Of a stretch of DNA of 64,000 bases, positions 44,520 to 54,622 are shown piece after piece (the first letter of the stretch is position 1; every line of letters begins with the position of its first letter). Source of the stretch: Hahella chejuensis KCTC 2396 (lineage in GTDB: Bacteria; Pseudomonadota; Gammaproteobacteria; Pseudomonadales; Oleiphilaceae); contig NC_007645.1 of NCBI RefSeq assembly GCF_000012985.1, positions 1,364,001-1,428,000 of the forward strand. Direction: 5' to 3'. Below the pieces are notes generated by a model. That model saw only the letters and a program-made list of their open reading frames with translations, made no database searches and was not told where the DNA came from. Position numbers and translations under genes: made by a program.

Positions 44520-44665
44520 CCGCCCCGGAGGGCGTCAGTCTGTTCCGTGAGGAGCATCCGGAGGTTCCCGGGTATGCGGGAGTGATCGACAGTCGCCTGG
44601 ATAACCACGCCTATATCCGACCCGGTGTTGGCGACGCAGGGGATCGGATAGTCAGCGCCAGGTGA
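44519..44665 (+). pseudogene. upp: 3' fragment of uracil phosphoribosyltransferase
   Basis: About 48 codons in one frame up to a stop at 44663-44665, coding AAPEGVSLFREEHPEVPGYA and then VIDSRLDNHAYIRPGVGDAG. These match the last ~48 residues of Upp, including the uracil-binding end (HxYIxPGxGDAGDR). The first ~160 residues are missing. The fragment begins exactly where the stem-loop element ends, so the two events are probably linked. Confidence 0.85.
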
Positions 44666-44696
44666 ATGTAAGTGCGCTTGCATGCACCATCACGAG

Positions 44697-46502
44697 TTAT
44701 GCGTTGCTCAGCGTTGGCGCACGAGGAGCCGGACGCGACGCCTCCAGGTTTTTAACGCGTTGTCCTATCGGCGGAGGGACTTCCTTGTCCACCAGAATAT
44801 CCAGCAGCACCGGGCCCGGCCGCAGGAACAGTGACTCGATATCCAGACGCACCAGTTCCTCGAAGTCCCTGATGCGATAGGACTCCACTCCCATGGACTG
44901 GGCGAGTATTGCGAAGTTGGTCTGCGGCAGTTCATTACCGAAACTCTTCATGCCGCGCATGCGTTGCCCGTGCATAACGGTGCCCAGCACGCCGTTGTTC
45001 AGCACCAGAATCACCACGTTGAGGTTGTGTTGCTTGGCGACGGTGATCTCCTGCGCCGTCATCAGATAGCTGCCGTCGCCGGTGATGCAAAGCACCGGAA
45101 TATGCGGGTTGGCGAACTTGCCGCCGATGGCGGCGCCGATCGCCCAGCCCATGGCGGCGAAGCCCATGGATATCGGCATTTTATTCACATCGATCACAGA
45201 TGCTGAGCGAGGGTGCCAATAGTGGGTGGCCCAGAAAAAGGCGTTGCCGGCGTCCGCATAGAGATGCACTCCTTTCGGGGCGCACTGGCTTAGACGCCAA
45301 AACAGACGACGTGGATTAATAGGAATCGTGTCTGTATTACAGTCTTCAATGTGCAGCACACTGATATTTTGGGGTAGGATATTGTCGTTGCGCAGGGCGG
45401 GGAGCGCATCTTCACTTAGCCCCGGCGCCGGGGCGGCCTGGTTCTCCTGATTAAGATAGTCGAACACGATGCGCGGGCTGCCCATCAGGTTCATCTGCGC
45501 CATATGGGATTTGGCGAGGTGCTCCGGGTTGTTGTTGATATGCACCAGACGCCGCGACAGGATCGTACTGCCGTCCCAGCCGCAGGTGGCGTGTTCGTCG
45601 AGATTGGCGCACACCACCATAATGATGTCCGCTTCTTCCGCGGTCAGGGTTTTGCGGGCGGATTCATGTCCCGCCGTGCCGAATACGCCTCGATACAGGG
45701 GATGGTCTGCTGACATCAGGCCGCGTCCCATTGGCGTGGTGACGATGGGCCAGGCGCGCCGCTCCGCATAACAGAGAATTTCCCGCATGGCGCCGGCGCA
45801 TCCGTTGCCAATGACGATGACGCCGCGCTGGTAGCCTCGCAAGATAGTGTTCAGGCGTTGTAGTACGACTTTGTCTGGGGTGATTTCCTGTCCCAGAAAC
45901 GTATGCAGGGAGATTGGGTTGCGGCTGGATGGGACCGGCGTTTCGAAAATATCCAAAGGGATACTGATGTGCACGGGGCCGGGAGTGGGGCCGGTGGCGT
46001 GACTCAACGCCGCCAGCAGGTTGTGCTCCAGCTGTTCCGGGTGGGAGACCAGCGTATTGTAGCGGGTGCATCCCTTGAACATGAGAATGGTGTCGACGCC
46101 GGACGCGCTGCTTTCCTGCATGGCGCCGCGGCCGAAGGTGCTGATGGTGCTTTGTCCCGTAATGACCAACATAGGAACGCTATCCACGAAAGCGTTGCTC
46201 ACGGGCGTCAATAAATTGGTGCAACCTGGGCCGGAAGTGGCGCTGCAGACGCCGATGACGCCGCTTTCCCTGGCGAAGCCGTCGGCCATGAATCCCGCTC
46301 CGGCTTCGGAGCGCGTCAAGATCCAACGGACGTGAGTGTTGTCCTCATGGCGGGCGAGAGCGCTGCCCAGTGGGTCGATATTGCCGCCGGAGACACCGAA
46401 TACATACGGCACTTTTAACAGACTGAGATATTTAACAATTAACTCTGCGCAACTGATCGCATTCGCTTGACCAGTTTGGGTAAGGAGCGGTTTGGATTCC
46501 AT
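44697..46502 (-). CDS. thiamine-diphosphate enzyme, acetolactate-synthase-like
   Basis: 601 residues from ATG 46502 (AGGA upstream); the frame is open to 46535. Three-domain TPP fold: catalytic Glu in RSEAGAGFMADGFAR, central domain (about 200-340) and the TPP-Mg motif GDGSYL...LNN near residue 475. No small regulatory subunit (ilvH/ilvN) is nearby. Two-carbon ligase or decarboxylase activity is certain in type; whether it makes acetolactate is not. Confidence 0.82.
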   Translation of the reverse strand: MESKPLLTQTGQANAISCAELIVKYLSLLKVPYVFGVSGGNIDPLGSALARHEDNTHVRWILTRSEAGAGFMADGFARESGVIGVCSATSGPGCTNLLTPVSNAFVDSVPMLVITGQSTISTFGRGAMQESSASGVDTILMFKGCTRYNTLVSHPEQLEHNLLAALSHATGPTPGPVHISIPLDIFETPVPSSRNPISLHTFLGQEITPDKVVLQRLNTILRGYQRGVIVIGNGCAGAMREILCYAERRAWPIVTTPMGRGLMSADHPLYRGVFGTAGHESARKTLTAEEADIIMVVCANLDEHATCGWDGSTILSRRLVHINNNPEHLAKSHMAQMNLMGSPRIVFDYLNQENQAAPAPGLSEDALPALRNDNILPQNISVLHIEDCNTDTIPINPRRLFWRLSQCAPKGVHLYADAGNAFFWATHYWHPRSASVIDVNKMPISMGFAAMGWAIGAAIGGKFANPHIPVLCITGDGSYLMTAQEITVAKQHNLNVVILVLNNGVLGTVMHGQRMRGMKSFGNELPQTNFAILAQSMGVESYRIRDFEELVRLDIESLFLRPGPVLLDILVDKEVPPPIGQRVKNLEASRPAPRAPTLSNA

Positions 46503-46704
46503 GGGCGTTGTCCTGTGTTGAAGAGAGTTTAACAACAGGCGTGAAACCCCACCTGGGCGCTGCTGCCGGAAAACAGGAGGCGGCGCCTGAGGCGCGGTGT
46601 CTTTCAGGGGAGGGGACTAATCACGGACATCAAGTCACTTTTTTATCCCTAACAGCATAGCAAAAGCAGGCGAAAATCCAGGGGCGGGTAAGAATAATTT
46701 CGGC

Positions 46705-47097
46705 TTATTCGGGACTTTTTTGTATCTCTTTGCTGACCCAGGCGATCCAGACCAACGCCAGAGTGGCCAGATTGACGGTCACCGGGTTGAAGGCGTCCGT
46801 CAATAAACCCGGGGAAAACCAGGCTACATCCAGCAATAGACCGACAAGCGCGACCCCGGCGGCCAAGAGCGGGAGGTTGCTGCGCAACGGCAGGGCGATA
46901 AGCAGTCCTAAGAGAATTTCCGCCACGCCGCCCGCCATAGCGATCTGCGGCGCATACTGGCCCAGCCCCTGGGCTTCGATCATGGCCAGCTCAGTCGGGC
47001 TGAGCCATAAAATCTTGGGGACCAGGCCGTGATAAAGAAAAACGCCGGCCACGCTAAGACGCGCAACCCTGTGAATACGGTGCAATACATCCCTCAT
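46705..47097 (-). CDS. DoxX-like membrane protein
   Basis: 130 residues, four membrane spans, inner membrane. The N-terminal ARLSVAGVFLYHGLVPKI and Gly-rich AGGVAEILLGLLIALP blocks match the DoxX-like family. Start overlaps the DCC gene stop by 4 bases (ATGA). DoxX proteins are linked to sulfur and redox homeostasis, but the substrate is unknown. Confidence 0.8.
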   Translation of the reverse strand: MRDVLHRIHRVARLSVAGVFLYHGLVPKILWLSPTELAMIEAQGLGQYAPQIAMAGGVAEILLGLLIALPLRSNLPLLAAGVALVGLLLDVAWFSPGLLTDAFNPVTVNLATLALVWIAWVSKEIQKSPE

Positions 47098-47603
47098 GAA
47101 GATGTTCCTGTGGTCATGCTTTCCCTTGTCGCGGGTTTGTTTTTGGGCGGCGCATGGCCACTCAGAAAGCGGCTGTTATGGTCTGGCGTGGGCAGCAGGC
47201 AGTGGTCATATTTGCCGAACAGACGGTAACGATTCTGAGCGATGAGGTCATAGCCCCAGTCCCGCAAAAAGCGCGGCAGAGTGCGAAAGACTTTCAGGTA
47301 ACGCCATGGCATGGGAAACTGCGCAATGATGCGCAGGAAGGCGTCGGATTTTTCATAGGCGCGGCCGCCTTCCACGTAAAGCATGGTGTCGAAACGGTCC
47401 AGTGGCATATTGAACCAGGCGAGGATCGCCTGACCTTCTGGTGATTGCACGGAGGCCAGTTTGAAGCGCCTGTGCGTGTCGTGTTTGATCAGAAACGACG
47501 ACCAGGCGTTGCAGAGCTTGCAGACGCCATCGAACAGCACGACCTGATCGTCGCTTTGCATGTGGGGAGGGATATTGGCGTGAGGCGTAGAAGACTGAGT
47601 CAT
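47094..47603 (-). CDS. DCC family thiol-disulfide oxidoreductase-like protein (DUF393)
   Basis: 169 residues. The family motif DGVCKLC (about 24-30) gives the DxxCxxC signature of DCC proteins. Then come the usual WSSFLIKHD and RIIAQFPMPWRYL blocks. Co-transcribed with the DoxX-like gene. Confidence 0.87.
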   Translation of the reverse strand: MTQSSTPHANIPPHMQSDDQVVLFDGVCKLCNAWSSFLIKHDTHRRFKLASVQSPEGQAILAWFNMPLDRFDTMLYVEGGRAYEKSDAFLRIIAQFPMPWRYLKVFRTLPRFLRDWGYDLIAQNRYRLFGKYDHCLLPTPDHNSRFLSGHAPPKNKPATRESMTTGTSS

Positions 47604-47609
47604 CGCCGC

Positions 47610-48269
47610 CTACTCCGTTGTAATGGGAGCGTTCAGCGGACGCAGCCGATAATGCAGCATCGCATCGAAAGGGTAGCCTTTTTGCGAAGGAACCCAGGCA
47701 GGATTCTGCTCAACATCCGGGCCGCTGATGAGCAGCTTTTCAATACTGGCGGCGGCGATTTCCACGCCATGGGCGCGTAAGGCGTCATTCCAAACGGAAG
47801 CCAGCGGTTCGCCGGAGAGATAGGCGCTCACGTAGGCGTAAGTGTTGGGCTCATCGCCAGCATGGCTATTGGGGCTGGCCTGAGCGGCGTTCCAGTTTTT
47901 ATCTTGCGTCGCTTGCGCGACGAGGGCGGCGCCAATCCAGTCATAGTCGATCAGTCTGCCGATAGAGAGGTATTCGAGTTGCGCATCCTCAGGCAGCGCC
48001 TTTAGCGCGGAGTTCAGTAGTGCGAGAGTCTCCTCTTGTCTGGCGCCGCAATAAAAAGTGTCTCCGTGAGCCAGCCGGAACCCCAGCGCTTGCGCCTTGG
48101 CGTTGTATTCAATGGTTCCCTGACATTGTCCCATTTTACCCGTCGCCAGGGTCTCCGCATGGACCGGCAAGGAAGAAAGAGCGGGGGAGAGCGCTAAGGT
48201 AGTCAGCGCCAACGAACGCAAAGTCGAGAGGGGGCGATGCATGAGTGCTTTGGGGGTAGCGGTCTCCAT
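47610..48269 (-). CDS. exported hypothetical protein
   Basis: 219 residues from ATG 48269, supported by AAGGAG 5 bases away; the frame is open to 48344. Signal peptide ends near LPVHAE. The mature protein has two cysteines (QCQGT, FYCGAR). No recognised family. It lies 6 bases upstream of the DCC gene, so it is likely in the same operon. Confidence 0.7.
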   Translation of the reverse strand: METATPKALMHRPLSTLRSLALTTLALSPALSSLPVHAETLATGKMGQCQGTIEYNAKAQALGFRLAHGDTFYCGARQEETLALLNSALKALPEDAQLEYLSIGRLIDYDWIGAALVAQATQDKNWNAAQASPNSHAGDEPNTYAYVSAYLSGEPLASVWNDALRAHGVEIAAASIEKLLISGPDVEQNPAWVPSQKGYPFDAMLHYRLRPLNAPITTE

Positions 48270-48434
48270 AAAACTCCTTGGAGTAGCCAAAAGGGAATAT
48301 GTTCTCAGTATGCCCCACAACGGTGAGACGGCAAAGTCCGGCATTAAATCCCTTTAAGGTGCTATCGCGGCGCTTTATTTTGTGAGTGGCCGGTTGCAGA
48401 ATCGAACATAACGGATGGAGACAGGAGCGCTGTC

Positions 48435-49484
48435 ATGGAACAGATCAGAAAACTCATCGCCTTACTGCTGACGTTGGCTTGTATCGCCGCCTCTTCCGCC
48501 TGGGCCGAGGAAAACCGGGCGCAAGAGGCGCCGGCGGCAGTGAAAACACCTGCCCAAGGCAAAGAAAAGAATACGCCCCCAAGGGGAATATACAGCAGCC
48601 ATGTGGTCGGCAAGGAGGCGGAGTCATTGCGTCCGGCTTTTGTGAAAGGCGGGCTGGTGAGAGTGTTCTGGTCGGATATTGAGCCCAAACCGGGACATTA
48701 TGACTTCACTGTTATTGAAGCCCAGCTACAAGGCGTTCGTCGCTATGGCAAGTTATGGTCGCTTGCTGTGCTGGCGGGTCCCCGGGCGCCGGATTGGCTG
48801 TTCGATGACGGCGCCGGCTCCATGGATATACGCTTTCGTGGGGACAAAGTCCGCATCGTTCCTTACTGGGATTTGGTTCTGCAAGCCAGACTCAAACTGC
48901 TGGCGGAAGCCTTGGGGAAGAAATACGGCGACGATGAAACGCTGCAGCTGGTGTATGTGCCGCAAGCCACGTCCAATGGCATTGAAGGCCACTTCAACGG
49001 CAATCGCTATGAAGATCTGCAGCGCCAGGGCTTCACGCCCGACAAATGGGTGCGCGCGGCGGGAGAAGCCATAGATTCGTTTTATCGTGCGTTCCCGCAA
49101 AAATACCTCGCTTTCGAAGTGCATGAAATCGGCACGGTGGAAACGCCGGAACGCATCATGCGTCTGATCGAAAAGAACTATCGCGACCGGGTCGGCATTG
49201 CTGTCTGGTGGCTGTCAGGACGGGAAAACTATCAGCACGCCCTCCTGCAGGAAGTCCGCGATTTTCGCGGCTACAAATACGCTCAGGCCATTGGCCGCTC
49301 CGACCAGGGCCGCCGCTTCGGCGCCGGCGGCTACGGCGGCATATTCGAACAAGCCAAAAAACTCGGTATCCGCTATATCGAAGTCTGGAACTACGAAATC
49401 ACCCGCAACCGCAACCCGGAAGTCACCCAATCCATTGAGGGGTTTAGCCGCAGTGAGGCGGTGCAGGGGGAACCTGGAGCCTGA
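48435..49484 (+). CDS. exported TIM-barrel-like protein, possibly glycoside hydrolase
   Basis: 349 residues. Signal peptide ends near SSAWAE (about residue 25), then a low-complexity linker. The rest reads as a (beta/alpha)8 barrel of beta-galactosidase/GH42 or GH5 style: VRVFWSDIEPKPGHYDFTVIE, LQLVYVPQATSNGIEGH, AFEVHEIGTVETPE, VGIAVWWLSGREN, YIEVWNYEI. Glu residues at several strand ends could be catalytic, but I cannot assign the pair. Monocistronic. Confidence 0.65.
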   Translation: MEQIRKLIALLLTLACIAASSAWAEENRAQEAPAAVKTPAQGKEKNTPPRGIYSSHVVGKEAESLRPAFVKGGLVRVFWSDIEPKPGHYDFTVIEAQLQGVRRYGKLWSLAVLAGPRAPDWLFDDGAGSMDIRFRGDKVRIVPYWDLVLQARLKLLAEALGKKYGDDETLQLVYVPQATSNGIEGHFNGNRYEDLQRQGFTPDKWVRAAGEAIDSFYRAFPQKYLAFEVHEIGTVETPERIMRLIEKNYRDRVGIAVWWLSGRENYQHALLQEVRDFRGYKYAQAIGRSDQGRRFGAGGYGGIFEQAKKLGIRYIEVWNYEITRNRNPEVTQSIEGFSRSEAVQGEPGA

Positions 49485-49591
49485 GCCGAGGTCTGTCGAC
49501 TTGGAAAGACATTCCCCCGATCTGTGCAATACTTGTTTGTAGAAGCGTTTTTCAGGGTTGCATGTAGACAATATCGCACGGGGTGAGTGGA

Positions 49592-50134
49592 ATGATTGAG
49601 TTTCTATGCGGCGACATCACCGAGTTGGAGGTGGACGCCATTGTTTGTCCCGCCCATAAATACCTCAGTAAAGGCCGGGGGTTGTCCGCGCAGATTTTTG
49701 AACAGGCGGGAGAAGAGGCATTGGAGGCGGCCTGCTCTCAAGCGGGAGGGTGTAAGGTTGGCGGCGCCTGCCTGACGCCGGGCTTCAAACTTCCCGCCAA
49801 ACATATCATTCATACGGTGACGCCGCAGTGGACGGGCGGCGATCAGTGGGGCGGTTCTGACCTGCACTTGCTGGCCAACTGTTATGACAGCGTCGTCCGG
49901 CTGGCGCTGGAGCAGGGCGTTAAAACCATCGCTTTCCCAGCACTTGGCGCAGGAACCAATAAAACGCCGCAATCCATGGCCGCCCATGAAGGGCTGGAAG
50001 TATTAGTGAAATACGCAGACAGCTTTGAGCGTCTGATCATCTGCCTGCACTGGGAAGCCGGACTGGATACCTGGCGGCGCACCTACGAGGATTTTTTCGC
50101 GAGAAGAGTGGAGCAGTCCCGCAAAACCGGCTGA
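49592..50134 (+). CDS. macro domain protein
   Basis: 180 residues from ATG 49592, with GGGTGAG just upstream; a GTG at 49583 is possible. Macro domains bind ADP-ribose and relatives. The opening FLCGDITELEVDAIV and the late TIAFPALGAGTNKTP block are typical. The usual NAAN after the second strand is CPAH here and the Gly-rich loop is GRGLSAQI, so binding or hydrolysis may differ from YmdB-type enzymes. Confidence 0.87.
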   Translation: MIEFLCGDITELEVDAIVCPAHKYLSKGRGLSAQIFEQAGEEALEAACSQAGGCKVGGACLTPGFKLPAKHIIHTVTPQWTGGDQWGGSDLHLLANCYDSVVRLALEQGVKTIAFPALGAGTNKTPQSMAAHEGLEVLVKYADSFERLIICLHWEAGLDTWRRTYEDFFARRVEQSRKTG

Positions 50135-50236
50135 AGGCTGGTTATGTCCGCATGAGTCGTTAGAATAGGTCGCTCATCGGCGCGGCGTTAAGGGCGTCGT
50201 CGTTTTATTCGACTTGGCGGATGGGAAAACTGTACT

Positions 50237-50785
50237 GTGAAACCTCTTAACATACTGGCCATCTCCGGCAGCCTCAGGAAGATCTCCTACAACACGGCGG
50301 CGATAGAAGCCTTAAGTCGGCTGGCCCCAGAGGATGTAACAGTGAAAGTCTATAAAGGGCTGGGTGACCTGCCGCTCTTTAATCCCGACCTGGAAAGTGA
50401 ATTACCTGTCGCCGTAAGGGAGTTGAAGTCCGCGCTGGCGCAATCGCAAGGTTTGATTATCGCCAGTCCGGAATACGCTCATGGCGTCAGCGGCGTCATG
50501 AAGAACGCCCTTGATTGGCTGGTGAGCGGAGAAGAGTTCGTATACTTGCCTGTCATGCTCATCAACACCTCGCCCCGGGCCAGTCACGCCCAGGCCGCTC
50601 TGCGCGAAGTGGTGACCACCATGTCCGGCCGCATCATAGAAAACGCCTGCGTTTCCGTGCCTCTGCTCAGCTCCAATCTTGATGTGGAGGGGGTTATGCA
50701 ATCCCCTGACATCGCCGGCCTCCTGCAGCTGAGGCTGCAGCAGTTCGTCGCTGGAATTGAAGCGCTGGGCGGAGCCGACGATTGA
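50237..50785 (+). CDS. NADPH-dependent FMN reductase
   Basis: 182 residues from GTG 50237. Flavodoxin-like fold: phosphate loop GSLRKISYNTA (about 11-21) and the isoalloxazine loop SPEYAHGVSGVMKNALDW (about 77-94). Enzymes of this type reduce quinones, chromate or azo dyes; substrate unknown. Monocistronic, convergent with the DinB gene. Confidence 0.9.
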   Translation: MKPLNILAISGSLRKISYNTAAIEALSRLAPEDVTVKVYKGLGDLPLFNPDLESELPVAVRELKSALAQSQGLIIASPEYAHGVSGVMKNALDWLVSGEEFVYLPVMLINTSPRASHAQAALREVVTTMSGRIIENACVSVPLLSSNLDVEGVMQSPDIAGLLQLRLQQFVAGIEALGGADD

Positions 50786-50788
50786 ACC

Positions 50789-51337
50789 TCAGTTTGATGA
50801 CGCGAGATCTGGAATATCGATCACAAAGTCAGTGACGCCGATATCCTGTCCGGCCTGAGACAGTAATGTGCTCGCCTGTCCCCGGTGATGCGTCTGGTGG
50901 TTAAAAAAGTGCGCCAGCAGCTCGCCGAAGTTACGTATGCTTTTTGCGCCCGCCATGCTGCTGTAGTGGAGATTGAGAGCGTAGTCTTCTTCCGCTACTT
51001 CGTCGGTAAGCCAGCGAATGATCAGCGAATCCAGTTGACGTCGTTTCTCCGATAGCGCATTGAAATCCGCATATAAAATCTCACTCAGCGCTTTGGGCCT
51101 GGAGAATTGCGACAGTTCCAGCAGGGACTGGTAACGGTCTGAAAGTGAGGCGTATCGGCCCAGCCAGACCAGGTCCGCCACCATAATATGATTCAGAGTG
51201 CCCAGTATGGAGCCGAAAAACGCGCCAGAATCTCTAGTGAGGATGTTCTCGTCCAGTTTTGCGGCCGCCGCATAAACCTGATTGTTCATGCGTTGGTTGT
51301 ATCCGGCCATCAGTTGATAGTGCTGTTTGAATCCCAT
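50789..51337 (-). CDS. DinB family metal-dependent protein
   Basis: 182 residues, four-helix bundle. The metal triad is His50 (TLNHIMVADLVW), His147 and His151 (HxxxH in NHQTHHRGQ). Such proteins are often thiol-dependent transferases. No adjacent partner gene. Confidence 0.88.
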   Translation of the reverse strand: MGFKQHYQLMAGYNQRMNNQVYAAAAKLDENILTRDSGAFFGSILGTLNHIMVADLVWLGRYASLSDRYQSLLELSQFSRPKALSEILYADFNALSEKRRQLDSLIIRWLTDEVAEEDYALNLHYSSMAGAKSIRNFGELLAHFFNHQTHHRGQASTLLSQAGQDIGVTDFVIDIPDLASSN

Positions 51338-51488
51338 GGAACGCTGCTCCTGTTTTTATCGTCGTTTTTCCGTAGTCTAAGCGGAACAGGAGCATAGGCA
51401 AGTGTCTTGAGCTAGGCTTTGTCTCTTTGCTGGGATAAGAGATTGGTCGGTAAAGTAGAGAGGGCGCTGGCCTGTGAGCTATGGAGGG

Positions 51489-51881
51489 CTACTTGCTCCG
51501 TTGCGTCTCATCTATCAGTACGGTCTCTTGTTCTCCGGCATTGAGTGCGCGGAAGGGCGTTGTCAGTACGCCGCGGTATTGCAGTTCCCGCATGTAATCA
51601 ATGGGAGATTTTTCTGTTTTGAAGGTCCCCCAGAAAACGAAGTCGAGTTCGTGCAGGCGCAAGCAGATGTCACTGAGGCGCTCGTTGTGGGTAAACACAT
51701 AAGTAGTGGGGCTGAAGGCGTCGTAAGTGGGATAGGGAATAAAGTAAACGTTTGGCGTATCCCGACTGTGCTTTGAGGTCTTGTTGAGCTTGAGTCCCAA
51801 CTGAGTCAGCTGCGTCTTATCAAAGTCCTGTGACACGGCTATTTCTATCTCATTGTCAAAAATCCATTTAACCAGATTCAT
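51489..51881 (-). CDS. hypothetical protein
   Basis: 130 residues, soluble, no motif recognised. AGGAA ribosome site ahead of ATG 51881. It lies 55 bases downstream of sufE on the same strand and might be read from the SUF operon, but nothing links it to iron-sulfur work. Confidence 0.6.
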   Translation of the reverse strand: MNLVKWIFDNEIEIAVSQDFDKTQLTQLGLKLNKTSKHSRDTPNVYFIPYPTYDAFSPTTYVFTHNERLSDICLRLHELDFVFWGTFKTEKSPIDYMRELQYRGVLTTPFRALNAGEQETVLIDETQRSK

Positions 51882-51936
51882 GGCGTTGCTTAGATTCCTC
51901 GCCTTAGATGATTAGCCGTCCGCAACTGGCCTTCCG

Positions 51937-52398
51937 CTATAAAGCGCTGCGGGCGGCGTCCTGAATCTTTTTCACCATGGCGCGCAGGCCGTTGCCGCGA
52001 GTCGGGCTCAAGTGGCGCATCAGGTCCAGCTCCGTAAATAGCGAGTCCATATCAAAGTTTACGATTTCCTGCGGGGACTTGCCGTTGAAGGCGCACATTA
52101 CGACAGCGGCGAGGCCTTGTACGATCATGGCGTCGCTGGCGACCAGGACATACATCGTATTGGTTGCAGCATCCAAATGGTGAATAAACCAGACCTGACT
52201 CTGGCAGCCGTGCACAAAGTTTTCATCCACTTTGTGTTCTTCTGGCATCGCGGGGACCTGTTTGCCCAGGTCAATGACGTAGCCATAGCGCTCTTCCCAG
52301 TCATCCAGAAACTCAAAACTGTCTTTGATGTCGGCGATGGTGGTGTCTTTGCCCAGTGGGTTGGCGGTGAATATGTCGGCTTGGTCTACAGCGGTCAT
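51937..52398 (-). CDS. sufE: cysteine desulfuration protein SufE
   Basis: 153 residues. Takes persulfide sulfur from SufS on Cys65 (VHGCQSQVW) and passes it to SufB. C-terminal block LSPTRGNGLRAM is typical. Last clear gene of sufBCDSATE. Confidence 0.95.
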   Translation of the reverse strand: MTAVDQADIFTANPLGKDTTIADIKDSFEFLDDWEERYGYVIDLGKQVPAMPEEHKVDENFVHGCQSQVWFIHHLDAATNTMYVLVASDAMIVQGLAAVVMCAFNGKSPQEIVNFDMDSLFTELDLMRHLSPTRGNGLRAMVKKIQDAARSAL

Positions 52399-52462
52399 GG
52401 TTATCGGTTCTGTCTGCTTAATTCATCGTCTGCAGGCGGTGCTCATGGCGCCTGCGGTTAGC

Positions 52463-52999
52463 TTATAGCATGCCTAGTTCGAGTTTGGCTTCCTCGCTGA
52501 GCATATCGTTGCTCCAGGGAGGATCGAAGACCAAATCCACTTGCGCTTCGTCCACATTGGGCACCAGCGTGAGCTTATGCTTTACGTCATCGGCGATGAC
52601 AGGGCCCATACCGCAGCCGGGCGCCGTCAGGGTCATTTCCACATTAACGCAGTTTTTGCCATCCTGCTTATTGACTGCGACGTTGTACACCAGGCCCAGA
52701 TCAACAATGTTTACGGGAATTTCCGGGTCATAAACGGCGCGTAATGCTTCCCAGACATGACGTTCATTGACTTCGCCTTCCGTGACGTCATCGAAATTGA
52801 AGTCAGTGACGTTTTTGCCCAGCGCGTCGGCGTCCCGGCCCTCAACTCGGGCCAGGTTGCCATTGACGACAACGGTGAATGTGCCGCCCAACGCTTGGGT
52901 GATAGTGACGAAAGTATCCGCCGGGATGGTGATTTCCGTGCCCGCGGGAACAAGGCGCGCGACGCAGTCCCGTTTGGTGAGTACAACCTCTCTTTCCAT
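52463..52999 (-). CDS. sufT: SUF maturation protein SufT (DUF59/MIP18 type)
   Basis: 178 residues. An N-terminal extension (about 1-75) precedes the MIP18 domain: VYDPEIPVNIVDLGLVYNV, VNVEMTLTAPGCGMGP with its conserved Cys, and VDLVFDPPWSNDMLS. Helps mature iron-sulfur proteins. Between sufA and sufE. Confidence 0.93.
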   Translation of the reverse strand: MEREVVLTKRDCVARLVPAGTEITIPADTFVTITQALGGTFTVVVNGNLARVEGRDADALGKNVTDFNFDDVTEGEVNERHVWEALRAVYDPEIPVNIVDLGLVYNVAVNKQDGKNCVNVEMTLTAPGCGMGPVIADDVKHKLTLVPNVDEAQVDLVFDPPWSNDMLSEEAKLELGML

Positions 53000-53004
53000 A
53001 TCGA

Positions 53005-53370
53005 TCAGGCGTCCTCTTTTATGGAAAAGCTTTCCCCACAGCCGCAGGATGAGTCTACGTTGGGATTGTTGAACTTGAAGGCGTAATTCAGGCCTTCTTT
53101 GACGAAGTCGATCTCCGCCCCATTGATGTAAGGCAGGCTCTTGGCGTCCACATACACAGGGATGTCGTCAGCGAGCACGAACTTGCGATCGTCGTCGGAA
53201 GGGGTTTTAACCAGATCCACGATATATTTAAAGCCGGAGCAGCCGCTGGCTTTGAGGCCCAGGCGGAAGCCCTGGGCGTCGGGATGCTGCCGCAGCTGCT
53301 TGCGGATGTGCTCAGCCGCAGCGTCGGTGATACGCAATCCCACTTCAGGCGTAAAGGTTTGCGCGGACAT
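53005..53370 (-). CDS. sufA: A-type iron-sulfur carrier SufA
   Basis: 121 residues. HesB/IscA fold with the three cluster ligands Cys44 (ASGCSGF), Cys109 and Cys111 (SSCGCGESF). Follows sufS by 13 bases. IscA-like and SufA-like carriers are hard to separate by sequence; the operon decides. Confidence 0.94.
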   Translation of the reverse strand: MSAQTFTPEVGLRITDAAAEHIRKQLRQHPDAQGFRLGLKASGCSGFKYIVDLVKTPSDDDRKFVLADDIPVYVDAKSLPYINGAEIDFVKEGLNYAFKFNNPNVDSSCGCGESFSIKEDA

Positions 53371-53383
53371 AGTGGTCTATCTC

Positions 53384-54618
<1,235 letters not shown>

Positions 54619-54622
<4 letters not shown>

